A stretch of 64,000 bases of DNA from Thermosporothrix hazakensis. GTDB taxonomy: Bacteria > Chloroflexota > Ktedonobacteria > Ktedonobacterales > Ktedonobacteraceae. Shown here piece after piece: positions 25,249 to 32,938 of this stretch (position 1 is its first letter; each line of letters begins with the position of its first letter). A program made the position numbers and the translations under genes. The stretch covers positions 1-64,000 of the forward strand of contig NZ_QKUF01000023.1 of NCBI RefSeq assembly GCF_003253565.1, read 5' to 3'. The notes below the pieces were generated by a model, which saw only the letters and a program-made list of their open reading frames with translations, ran no database searches and had not been told where the DNA came from.

Positions 25249-25644
25249 TTATGCCTGTTGGTCTTTGGGGTGCTGGTTCACGTGGACGGTAGCGCTCCCT
25301 CCTCCCTGAACGACGGCATTGTAATTTCCGGTGATCTGCTGAACCATCTGAGCGCCCTGTGGCACCTGCTTGATATCCGCCAGAAGCTGGCGTGCGGCCG
25401 TCACAAGCTCTTCGTCCTGATCGGCATGGATCGCCTCCAGCTCTTCCTGTAGCGTTGCCTGGCGTCCCGTCGACTTCGGCTTCGCTTCAAGCGCCTCCAG
25501 CGCCTGGCTGACATCGCTCTTTTCGCCATGTTTCTTTTTGATGAGCGCTTTCAGGGCATTATATCCCTCATCAATCACCTTCTGGCCTATACCTGAAGCA
25601 AGCGCGGTCAGGGCCGCTACTAACGCCTGTGTAACGACATCCAT
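25249..25644 (-). CDS. Bell/HeLo-like effector candidate with C-terminal amyloid-type motif
   Basis: 131 residues. The N-terminal helix (1-38) is strongly amphipathic to hydrophobic, VTQALVAALTALASGIGQKV, then a lysine cluster, as in HeLo and bacterial Bell-type membrane-active domains. A polar helical middle (45-93) follows. The C-terminus (100-125) contains ITGNYNAVVQGGG-SA, a Gly/Asn/Gln beta-arc motif. The same motif, 17 of 26 positions identical, begins the NB-ARC/TPR protein at 27189. In known bacterial NLR amyloid-signalling pairs the effector carries the motif at its C-terminus and the NLR at its N-terminus. By that logic NLR assembly would template this protein, which would then damage the membrane. 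AGAGGAG precedes ATG. No enzyme domain is visible. Confidence 0.65.
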   Translation of the reverse strand: MDVVTQALVAALTALASGIGQKVIDEGYNALKALIKKKHGEKSDVSQALEALEAKPKSTGRQATLQEELEAIHADQDEELVTAARQLLADIKQVPQGAQMVQQITGNYNAVVQGGGSATVHVNQHPKDQQA

Positions 25645-25864
25645 CCTTTTTTCTCTCCTCTATAGAAGTAGAAATTGCATTCTCTTTCTATAGACGTAGT
25701 TCTCTCTTCTTTATGAAAGAGAGGGCCGGACTTTGGTAAGGGAGGAAGCGCTTGACCAAAAGTGATACGATAGTCTACGGTGCCTGAAGCAAGAAGCGAC
25801 AGGCGCGCTTGTCACCATACATGGTGGGAAGCAGAAAAAGAAAAAAAGAGGTGGCATTGGTTCT

Positions 25865-26608
25865 ATGAAACAGAACAAATATGATGATCCTGGATTTTTC
25901 CGGAATTATAGCCGAATGCCTCGCTCGGTGGGCGGGCTTGAGGCAGCGGGTGAATGGCCGGTTCTTCGCTCTCTTCTCCCCGATTTGCAAGGGAAAAACG
26001 TGCTCGATCTCGGGTGTGGCTTTGGCTGGCATTGTCGCTATGCACGAGAACAGCATGCGCGCCATGTAGTGGGGGTTGATATCTCCGAGAAGATGCTAGA
26101 GCGAGCCAGAGAGATGACCCACGATGACGCCATTGAGTATCGACGGGTAGCTATTGAGGATATTGATTTCCCGGCGAACTCCTTTGATGTGGTCTTGAGC
26201 TCGCTCGCATTTCACTATGTGCAGCACTTTGATAGTGTCTGCCAGAAAGTGTATCACTGTCTTATGCCAGGAGGCTCGTTTGTCCTCTCGGTTGAGCACC
26301 CGATTTTTACCGCGTTGCCAGCTCAGGACTGGTATTATGGGCCGAACGGTGAGCGTCTGCATTGGCCCGTCGACCGTTATCAGGATGAAGGACTGCGCCA
26401 GGCCCGCTTTTTAGAGAATGATGTGGTGAAATATCACCGCACGATTGCAACTTATATGAATACGCTGCTTGATGTGGGCTTTACGATTACCAGAGTTGCC
26501 GAGCCGGGGCCAACCAAAGAGATGCAGGAGGCACAGCCTGAAATGCGCGACGAAACGCGCCGCCCGATGTTCCTGTTGATCTCCGCTCGCAAGAACGAGA
26601 AGCAATAA
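25865..26608 (+). CDS. Class I SAM-dependent methyltransferase
   Basis: 247 residues. Motif I VLDLGCGFGWHC (about 46-57), motif II acidic VVGVDISEKML, and motif IV FDVVLSSLAFHYV are clear. The post-motif HCLMPGGSFVLSVEHP belongs to the Methyltransf_11/25 group. The substrate domain ends with EMRDETRRPMFLLISARK, as in small-molecule methyltransferases. It lies between the Bell-like gene (divergent) and the NLR-like gene, with its own terminator, so a functional link to them is not shown. Confidence 0.9.
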   Translation: MKQNKYDDPGFFRNYSRMPRSVGGLEAAGEWPVLRSLLPDLQGKNVLDLGCGFGWHCRYAREQHARHVVGVDISEKMLERAREMTHDDAIEYRRVAIEDIDFPANSFDVVLSSLAFHYVQHFDSVCQKVYHCLMPGGSFVLSVEHPIFTALPAQDWYYGPNGERLHWPVDRYQDEGLRQARFLENDVVKYHRTIATYMNTLLDVGFTITRVAEPGPTKEMQEAQPEMRDETRRPMFLLISARKNEKQ

Positions 26609-26647
26609 AGCGACGCGCCTTCGCGGTTGCGTGAGGATGCCATGTCC

Positions 26648-26709
26648 GGGCTCAGACTGAGCTATGAAACACTTTCCTTTGTCTGAATGCTCAGCGCTGA
26701 GCCCTTTTT
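26648..26709 (+). terminator. Terminator of the methyltransferase gene
   Basis: GGGCTCAG (26648-26655) pairs with CTGAGCCC (26697-26704); five T follow (26705-26709). A smaller palindrome GCTCAGCGCTGAGC offers an alternative stem before the same T run. Confidence 0.75.
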
Positions 26710-27188
26710 CAGAAGAAGAGAGCATCCCCTGAGAGCTAAAGTCCTCATGTCCCTCAGTTGCATAAAATCATGGGGAGAATGCAACCCCTTCCACAGGAAA
26801 TCTTCCAGCTTGAAAAAAGAAGCTGCCTCTCTTTCGCACTGCGAGTTGGTTATGTAGCAAGAGGAAAAGAAATATCAAGAATAAATGCTGGCAGCCTGGC
26901 ATGAGTATGGAAAGAAAAAGAAAAATCGTATATATATAGTAATAGAAGCATATCTTATTTGTGAGTAAGAGATAGAGTAGTCAAGCCTCGTATTCCAGGT
27001 ACTTTTAACAGAGCAAACAGCTATGTTTGGATGGGATAAAAGCCTGTAGGGGAGAACACGAAGCGCTATTAGAAAGGGTGTGGAAGTCTGCCGGAGGCTA
27101 CCACGCTCCGGTACAGGAGGAAAGTCATGCTACTGTGAAAGTCGGCCAGTCTCTAACATACGAGGTATCGGTGTAAGGAGACCTGTTC
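26710..27188 (+). promoter_or_regulatory. Leader region of the NLR-like gene
   Basis: About 480 bases without a gene. The first part is AT-rich with TATATATATAGT near 26930. The last 160 bases are structured: CCGGAG/CTCCGG at 27091-27111 is a hairpin, and AGGAGG (27115-27120) precedes a 3-codon frame ATG-CTA-CTG-TGA at 27127-27138. TAAGGAG then precedes the true ATG at 27189. The mini-frame could act as a leader peptide. Confidence 0.35.
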
Positions 27189-29630
27189 ATGGACGAACAA
27201 GAAGCACGCATGGAACAGCGAATTACTGGCAATTTCAATGCAATTGTACAGGGAGGTGGGACCGCTCAGCTTTCGGTTTTGCAACACATGCCATCGTTAC
27301 CGCCTGATCTGGAGCCGGATACAGCTATTTTGGAGTCTGCAAAGCAGTTGCTTGCAACTCTGCCCGTTGACGAGCTTCCGGAGCCTGCACCAGAACGCTT
27401 ACCTGCCCGATCTCGTATGCCATTGCAGCGAAATATACTTTTCACAGGACGTGAACGCGAATTACAATCGCTTGCTCGCCATATTAAGGGAGAGCAAACT
27501 GTTGCGATAGGCTATCGAGGACCTGCTGCTGCTACAGGAATTGGCGGAATTGGTAAGACACAGCTCGCAACTGAGTTTGTCTATCGGTATGGGCCATATT
27601 TTGCAGGTGGTGTATTCTGGCTCGATTGTTCCAGACCTGAGAACATGTTCGCGGAAGTGCTTCAATGTCGTGGGGCGCTCCTGCCTGAAGTGGAGACACG
27701 TTGTGCAACGCTGCCGCCAGAAACACAGGTGCAATGGATTCGGCAAGCATGGCAAACTTCCCTGCCGCGTCTGTTGATCTTTGATAATTGTGAGGATGAG
27801 GAGATATTGCAACAATGGCAGCCGCGCGGTGGAGGATGCCATATTATTGTCACCAGTCGCAGACAGAAGTGGTCTCCAGAATGGGGAGTTAAGACTGTGC
27901 TTATCGAAGCGTTGCCACGGGCGGAAAGTATTTCACTATTGTGGAAATACCGATCCGACCTGTCCGCAGAAGAGGCCGGACAGATTGCTGAAGAATTAGG
28001 TGATCATCCTCTGGCTTTGAGCCTGGCAGGCAATTACTTGCGAATCTATCGAGATGTAGTATTTCCGAGTCAATATATCCAGCAGGTACGGCAACAGAAA
28101 TTGCAGCATCGGTCCTTACAGGGAAGGGGCATTCATTATTCTCCAACTGAGCATGAACTTCATGTCGCCCGTACGTTTGCCATGAGCTATGAGCGGCTTG
28201 GAGAGGAAACATGTGATGCAGTGGCAAAAGAGATTCTGGCATGTGCGGCATGGTGCTTTGCCGGAGTACCAATTCCGACAACACTCTTGAAAGCGGCGGT
28301 CATTGATAACAAAGCAGTGGCGGATGAAGAGCAAGTATTGCTTGCTGAAGATGCTTTGAAGCGCTTGCTCGATCTGGGATTGCTGGAACAAATGAAAGAG
28401 AATACTGTGCGTATGCATCGACTGGTTGTCTATTTTGTACTGGCGAATATAGACGAAGATGGGCAATCAGGGAACGAGGGAAGAACAGCACGTGAGCAAA
28501 TAGCACATAGTCTCTTTCAAGAAGTGGAGAGGATCAATGCGGGGGCATCTCCATTAAAGCTGGTACCCTTACAAGCTCACGCTATGAAGTTCATTCAAGA
28601 TGCAAAAGACCGAAATGAAGAGGATAACTTTATCTCATGGAGTGTTTTGCTAGGTACCCATTGGTATCGTATGGGGGCATATCGTGATGCGGAAAAATTA
28701 TATAGGGAGGCATTAGAAATTCAGGAGAGGGTACATGGGCGAGAGCATCCGTCAATCGCGAGAACCCTGAATAAATTGGGGTTGGTTTGTAAAGAACAGG
28801 GAATGTATACGGAGGCAGAGCAATACTACAAGGAAGCTCTCAGCATTCGAGAAAAGGTGTATGGAAGAACGCACCACACCGTGGCAACTATACTAAATAA
28901 TCTTGGGTTGGTCTATAAATTACAGAGATTACAAGATGAAGCAGAAAAGCTCTACAAGGAAGCACTGGAGATTCGGAGAAATATATATGGAAGTATGCAC
29001 TCTTCAGTAGCGAAAAGTATGCATAATTTAGGGCGGTTGTATAGAGAGCAAGGAAAATATACAGAGGCCGAAAGATTGTATAAGGAAGCTTTGGAGATAA
29101 AAAGGCAGCAATATGGGAAAGAGCATGCTTCGGTTGCGACGAGTCTGAACAATCTGGGATCAGTGTACAGAGACCAGGGTAAATATACGGAAGCTGAGGA
29201 AATATACAAGGAAGCACTGGAGATTCGAGCACGAATATACGGAAAAGAGCATCCCTCGATAGCAAGGAGTTTAAATAATCTAGGCCTGCTTTACAGGATG
29301 CAAGCAAGATATGAAGAGGCCGAGCAACAGCACAAGGAAGCACTAATGATTTGGGAGAAGGTGCATGGGAAAGAGCACCCTGATGTAGTGACAGGCCTTA
29401 ATAATCTGGCAATAGTATATGATATGCAGGGGAGGGATACAGAGGCAGAAAACCTGTACAGGGAAGCAATCAGCTTGAGTGAGAAACTGATAGGTACAAA
29501 CCATCCAGATACAATGCAAGTTGCTCTCAATTATACGACTTTTCTAGCAAAACGAGGTAGGGATGATGAGGCGAACACATTAAAGAAGCAATATAATTTG
29601 AGGCAAAATGATGAAAAGGACATTCAATAG
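27189..29630 (+). CDS. NLR-like NB-ARC ATPase with TPR repeats and N-terminal amyloid-type motif
   Basis: 813 residues. Residues 8-33 hold ITGNFNAIVQGGG-TA, almost the same as the C-terminus of the protein at 25249. A linker follows, then an NB-ARC-type STAND ATPase. FTGRERELQ begins the domain at about 85, Walker A is GIGGIGKT (117-124), Walker B is RLLIFDN (194-200), then IIVTSR sensor and GDHPLALSLA (271-280, the GLPL equivalent), and a winged-helix region to about 430. Residues 500-800 carry seven or so 42-residue kinesin-light-chain-type TPRs (pattern EA-E-x-x-YKEALEI). TPRs usually sense the trigger, ATP drives oligomerisation, and the short motif would pass the signal to the effector. 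TAAGGAG precedes ATG. Confidence 0.88.
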   Translation: MDEQEARMEQRITGNFNAIVQGGGTAQLSVLQHMPSLPPDLEPDTAILESAKQLLATLPVDELPEPAPERLPARSRMPLQRNILFTGRERELQSLARHIKGEQTVAIGYRGPAAATGIGGIGKTQLATEFVYRYGPYFAGGVFWLDCSRPENMFAEVLQCRGALLPEVETRCATLPPETQVQWIRQAWQTSLPRLLIFDNCEDEEILQQWQPRGGGCHIIVTSRRQKWSPEWGVKTVLIEALPRAESISLLWKYRSDLSAEEAGQIAEELGDHPLALSLAGNYLRIYRDVVFPSQYIQQVRQQKLQHRSLQGRGIHYSPTEHELHVARTFAMSYERLGEETCDAVAKEILACAAWCFAGVPIPTTLLKAAVIDNKAVADEEQVLLAEDALKRLLDLGLLEQMKENTVRMHRLVVYFVLANIDEDGQSGNEGRTAREQIAHSLFQEVERINAGASPLKLVPLQAHAMKFIQDAKDRNEEDNFISWSVLLGTHWYRMGAYRDAEKLYREALEIQERVHGREHPSIARTLNKLGLVCKEQGMYTEAEQYYKEALSIREKVYGRTHHTVATILNNLGLVYKLQRLQDEAEKLYKEALEIRRNIYGSMHSSVAKSMHNLGRLYREQGKYTEAERLYKEALEIKRQQYGKEHASVATSLNNLGSVYRDQGKYTEAEEIYKEALEIRARIYGKEHPSIARSLNNLGLLYRMQARYEEAEQQHKEALMIWEKVHGKEHPDVVTGLNNLAIVYDMQGRDTEAENLYREAISLSEKLIGTNHPDTMQVALNYTTFLAKRGRDDEANTLKKQYNLRQNDEKDIQ

Positions 29631-29657
29631 ATGCTGGTTTGTCTCTAGAATAGAAGG

Positions 29658-29682
29658 TTTGAGTGAGCATTACTCACTCAAA
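29658..29682 (+). terminator. Hairpin after the NLR-like gene
   Basis: TTTGAGTGAG (29658-29667) and CTCACTCAAA (29673-29682), a perfect 10-bp stem with 5-base loop between convergent genes. No strong T run. Confidence 0.55.
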
Positions 29683-29692
29683 CGAAATTAAC

Positions 29693-29860
29693 TTAGTCCA
29701 GAAGTCTTTTATCACTGTTAGACTCTTCACTTTCATCAACATCATCATCGTCGTTGTCGTCGCCGTCATAATCAGAGAGGGTGAAGGAAATGGTATGTAT
29801 GCGGCTCCATACGTGAAGGGCTTCATCGTGCCATTGTGTGCTTGCTTCAAAATGAGGCAT
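29693..29860 (-). CDS. Small acidic protein, 55 residues
   Basis: ATG at 29860 has a textbook AAAGGAGG eight bases upstream. The product starts MPHFEASTQWHDEALHVWSR, then turns into an extremely acidic run (12 Asp/Glu within about 17 residues) and ends KRLLD. It is convergent with the NLR-like gene. Family unknown. The strong ribosome binding site is the main evidence, and the first 30 residues look protein-like. Confidence 0.5.
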   Translation of the reverse strand: MPHFEASTQWHDEALHVWSRIHTISFTLSDYDGDDNDDDDVDESEESNSDKRLLD

Positions 29861-30249
29861 AGGTTTCCCTCCTTTTTCGTGGCAGTGATCCATACTGCTG
29901 GTAACGCCTATCGGATCCGGCGCTAACCCATCGAGAGACGACGATCAACAAGCCTGACTTTTTGCGGTAGATAGATGTGTATCAATCTCAGGTGCAGAGA
30001 AGTCAACGGCATGGAAAGGAAATGCACTCAGCGCCAGTGCCAGAATCCTCACGACACCGAATATAGTGCTATGTGGTGATGTTTTCGTGCGCTTCCTCGC
30101 TTCCTTTCGTCTCATAACAAGTATACCATGCCTCAGGCGAGAAATACAGTATCCAGGCGATGTTATCCCTTGCTTGTATGCTTCTATGCGGATGTGTTTT
30201 CTGCTTCTCGATAGGTGTTTGTTGTACCGGGGCGCTTTATGAGGAGAAA
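29861..30249. other. Intergenic region without recognised gene
   Basis: No gene seen. It must contain the promoter of the small acidic protein. Contains no clear repeat. Confidence 0.4.
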
Positions 30250-30302
30250 AGAAGAAAGGCTTCCTTGAGAAGAGCTATTGGCATCTTCCCTCGGAAGCCT
30301 TT
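30250..30302 (-). terminator. Terminator of the split ATPase-TPR gene
   Basis: On the minus strand AAAGGCTTCC (30302-30293) pairs with GGAAGCCTTT (30264-30255), a 10-bp stem followed by a T-rich CTTCTTTTC tract. Confidence 0.65.
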
Positions 30303-30314
30303 GCCTGCACTGAT

Positions 30315-32710
30315 TTATAATGCTGGCTCATCATAAACGAGCTTCTGAAAATCCGGGTGGTTGCGGAGATCCCGCCAGGCGATATCGTGGCGGACCCAAT
30401 CGCGAGGTTCTGTATCTGGTTCTTGAAACGCTTCTCGTAACAGCGAGAGGGCTTGTTCGTGGTTTCCTTGAAGCGCTTCAAGCCCACCCAGGCCGTAGAG
30501 AGCGCTTCCTTTCTCCTCCTGCTGAAGTTGTAACAGAGCAGCCCGTGCTTCGGAGAGCGCCTGTGCTGCTTCATCCGGCCCTTTGTATCGAACGAGCACT
30601 ACCGCAATATTATACAGTATGCCAGCCTCACCGGGATCGTCTGCTAACGCTTGCGTATAATCAGCGAGCGCTTCTTCATATTTTCCTAGATAGCTGTGGA
30701 TTAAGCCTCGTTCCTGATAGCAATTATATCCCAGAGCTATAGCTGCGTTCAGGTCATGAAGCGCTTTCTCATATTCCCCCATTTCTCTATAAAGAGTACC
30801 GCGCCAGAAGAGAGCACCTGCATGATTGGGCTCGAGGGAGAGGAAAAGGTTGAAGTCAGAGAGGGCGTTATCATATTGCTCGAGGTAGTAGAATGACAGG
30901 CCGCGCAAGAGGAGAGCACCTGTATCGTTGGGCTCAAGGGAGAGGAGGAGGTTGAAGTCAGAGAGAGCGTTATCATATTGCTGGAGGAAGTAGAAGGAAA
31001 GACCACGACCGAAGAGCAGTAGATTTTCTTCCGGCATGCTGGCAATGGCCTGAGTAAAGTAGTCGATTGCTTGCGCATAGTTGACCTCTCCATAGGCTCG
31101 TATTCCAAGACAGGCCGTAAGGCAGGCGTGTGCGTGCGAAGACAGTTCTTGCATTCGGGAGAGAGTATGAAGCATCTCGGAAGTATAATACGGCTGCTCC
31201 CCGGCCTCTTCCATGCTCTTGAGAAGAGAGTGTATCAGCTTGTGCTGTGTATGCGGTATGTGCTTCTCGAGCTCTTTCGGTTGGCAGCGTTGGAGTATTT
31301 CCTGCGCAAATGATTTTTGTTCATAGAGCGCAATGGCAAAGAGGTTCATGATATCAATCCAGTGATTTTCGGGATCGGCACAGTACCAATGATAGACATA
31401 GGAGAGGGTGAGCGTACGCCAGGTCTTGCTTCTCCATTGCCGTGGGTATTTTTCCCGTTGCTGCGCATAGTATTGGGCCAGACGAGTGTGTGTGTCCGCG
31501 AAAAGCTGTGGGCTGAGATGATGGATGTGCTCAAGCATCTTCGTTCGTATAATCGGGTGATAGCTCTTGCCTTCGGCTTTTTCCTGAACATATGGTTGCT
31601 CGATAACCTGATTGAACAGGTACTCTATCTTGTCAGCAGGCACCTCCGGATACAGCACCTGAAGGATGTCCTGATTGAAGGTCAGAGGGAAGGCGAGGGT
31701 GAGCAGCACGCGTCTGAATGAGTTATCGGTATCCCAACGAAGATAGCGGTCAATGAGATCTTTTACCGGAACCGCACTATCCTCATTCTCCAAGAGCGCT
31801 GTTGCCATCCAGCTCATCATGACAGGCAGACGCTCAGAAGCTTCCTTGATTTCAGCACGTCTTTGAGCATCAAAGATCTGGTAGCTGTTCAAGAACGCTT
31901 CAGCTTCCATATCTGTGAAGGCGTTGAGGTGGATCGTTTGTGTAATGCGGTGCAGGTAGTCCCACCGCGTGCCGGGAGCACTCCGACTGGCAATCATCAG
32001 TCTGACTCTTTGCGGCTTATACTCACGAAGCTTGAGGAGCCAGTCCTGTAGCTCTTTCCGCGTCTGCTCAAAGTTATCAAAGCAGAGCAGCACCCTTTTA
32101 TGATGTTTGTCGAGCGTCTCCTTGAGATCCTCAAAGAAGAGGGGGCTCAGTATGCCCTCAGGATCCCGCATCAGTGCGACTTCGTCCTTATTGCCCAGTT
32201 TTTTGACCAGATATTCGAGCCAGAGCGAAGCCTGATCCTCTATTTTTCCTGTGGTAGATATTCCAGCCCTTTGCGCAGCATAGGAACGCCATCGCCGAGG
32301 GTAAATGAGACTTTCACGGCTCCACGCCCAAGCATCCCGATGATTCCTTGAGGAGCGCTCGGGTCGTTTTCAATCTCTTCTCGCTTCTGCTGATAGGTTT
32401 TGTAGCGCTTCTCAAACTTCTTGAGATGGATATTGTGCTCGGCAAGCTGGTGAGCGAAATGGCCGAGTAGCTCGGGAATCGTTTTCTGTTGCTCGTCGGA
32501 GGTCACAGCCAGAAAGCCGAACTCGTGAGCCATCTCACCATATCGCTTCATGAGCGTTGTCTTGCCGACGCCGCCCTGTCCACAGATGTAGAATATCAAG
32601 TAATTGGATGCATTGATGTGATAACGAAATGTCTCAAGCTCTTTTTCTCTTCCAATAAATCGCCGAGACTCCGCTTGCTTGATAATTGCGTTCCAGTCGT
32701 CAAGCACCAT
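30315..32710 (-). pseudogene. STAND-type ATPase with TPR repeats, split by one frameshift
   Basis: Two minus-strand segments form one protein of about 800 residues. The first (32710-32240, 156 residues) has RRFIGREKELETFR and Walker A CGQGGVGKTT. It stops at TAG just after GAAAAA (32247-32243). In the -1 frame the sequence continues without a break (IEDQASLWLEYLVKKLGNKD) into the second segment, which has Walker B RVLLCFDNFE, a STAND helical region, and at least four 34-residue TPRs of the form ALLLRGLSFYYLEQYDNALS. One inserted or lost A restores the gene. Real mutation, sequencing indel and slippage are all possible. No amyloid-type motif is seen at its N-terminus. Start ATG follows GGAGAA. 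Confidence 0.8.
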
Positions 32711-32719
32711 AATCTGTTC

Positions 32720-32935
32720 TCCTTTTCATCTTCTACTGGCATATACGATCCTCACAGCAGAAATTCAAAGCAATGCACAAAAAGGGCTATCACCTCTTCT
32801 CCGGAGAGAGCTGCCTTCCGAGGGGAACCGGGTTCGGTTGCCCCGGGGGATGAAGCGGCTTGCCAGCGCTTCTGGTAACCTTCTGTTGGCCTGCGGCGTT
32901 TCACCAATACGAACGGAGAAGCAAAGAGGATACGT
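32720..32935 (+). promoter_or_regulatory. Structured leader of the KimA-like gene, possible riboswitch
   Basis: The 5' leader holds GAGGGGAACCG, loop, CGGTTGCCCC (about 32818-32847), then GGGGGATGAAGC and a second arm CCAGCGCTTCTGG (32872-32884 region) followed by AACC. The order GGGGA-hairpin-GGGGxTGAA resembles the c-di-AMP (ydaO) riboswitch core, and that riboswitch is known to control KimA. The match is partial and from memory, so this is a candidate only. Confidence 0.3.
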
Positions 32936-32938
32936 CCT

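Noticed and set aside
27060-27188. RNase P RNA-like motif GAGGAAAGTC
   Set aside because: The surrounding 130 bases are far too short and lack the other conserved RNase P blocks.
32240-32250. Programmed -1 frameshift site
   Set aside because: GAAAAATAG is not an X-XXY-YYZ heptamer, and I see no stimulatory hairpin right after it; mutation or sequencing error is simpler.
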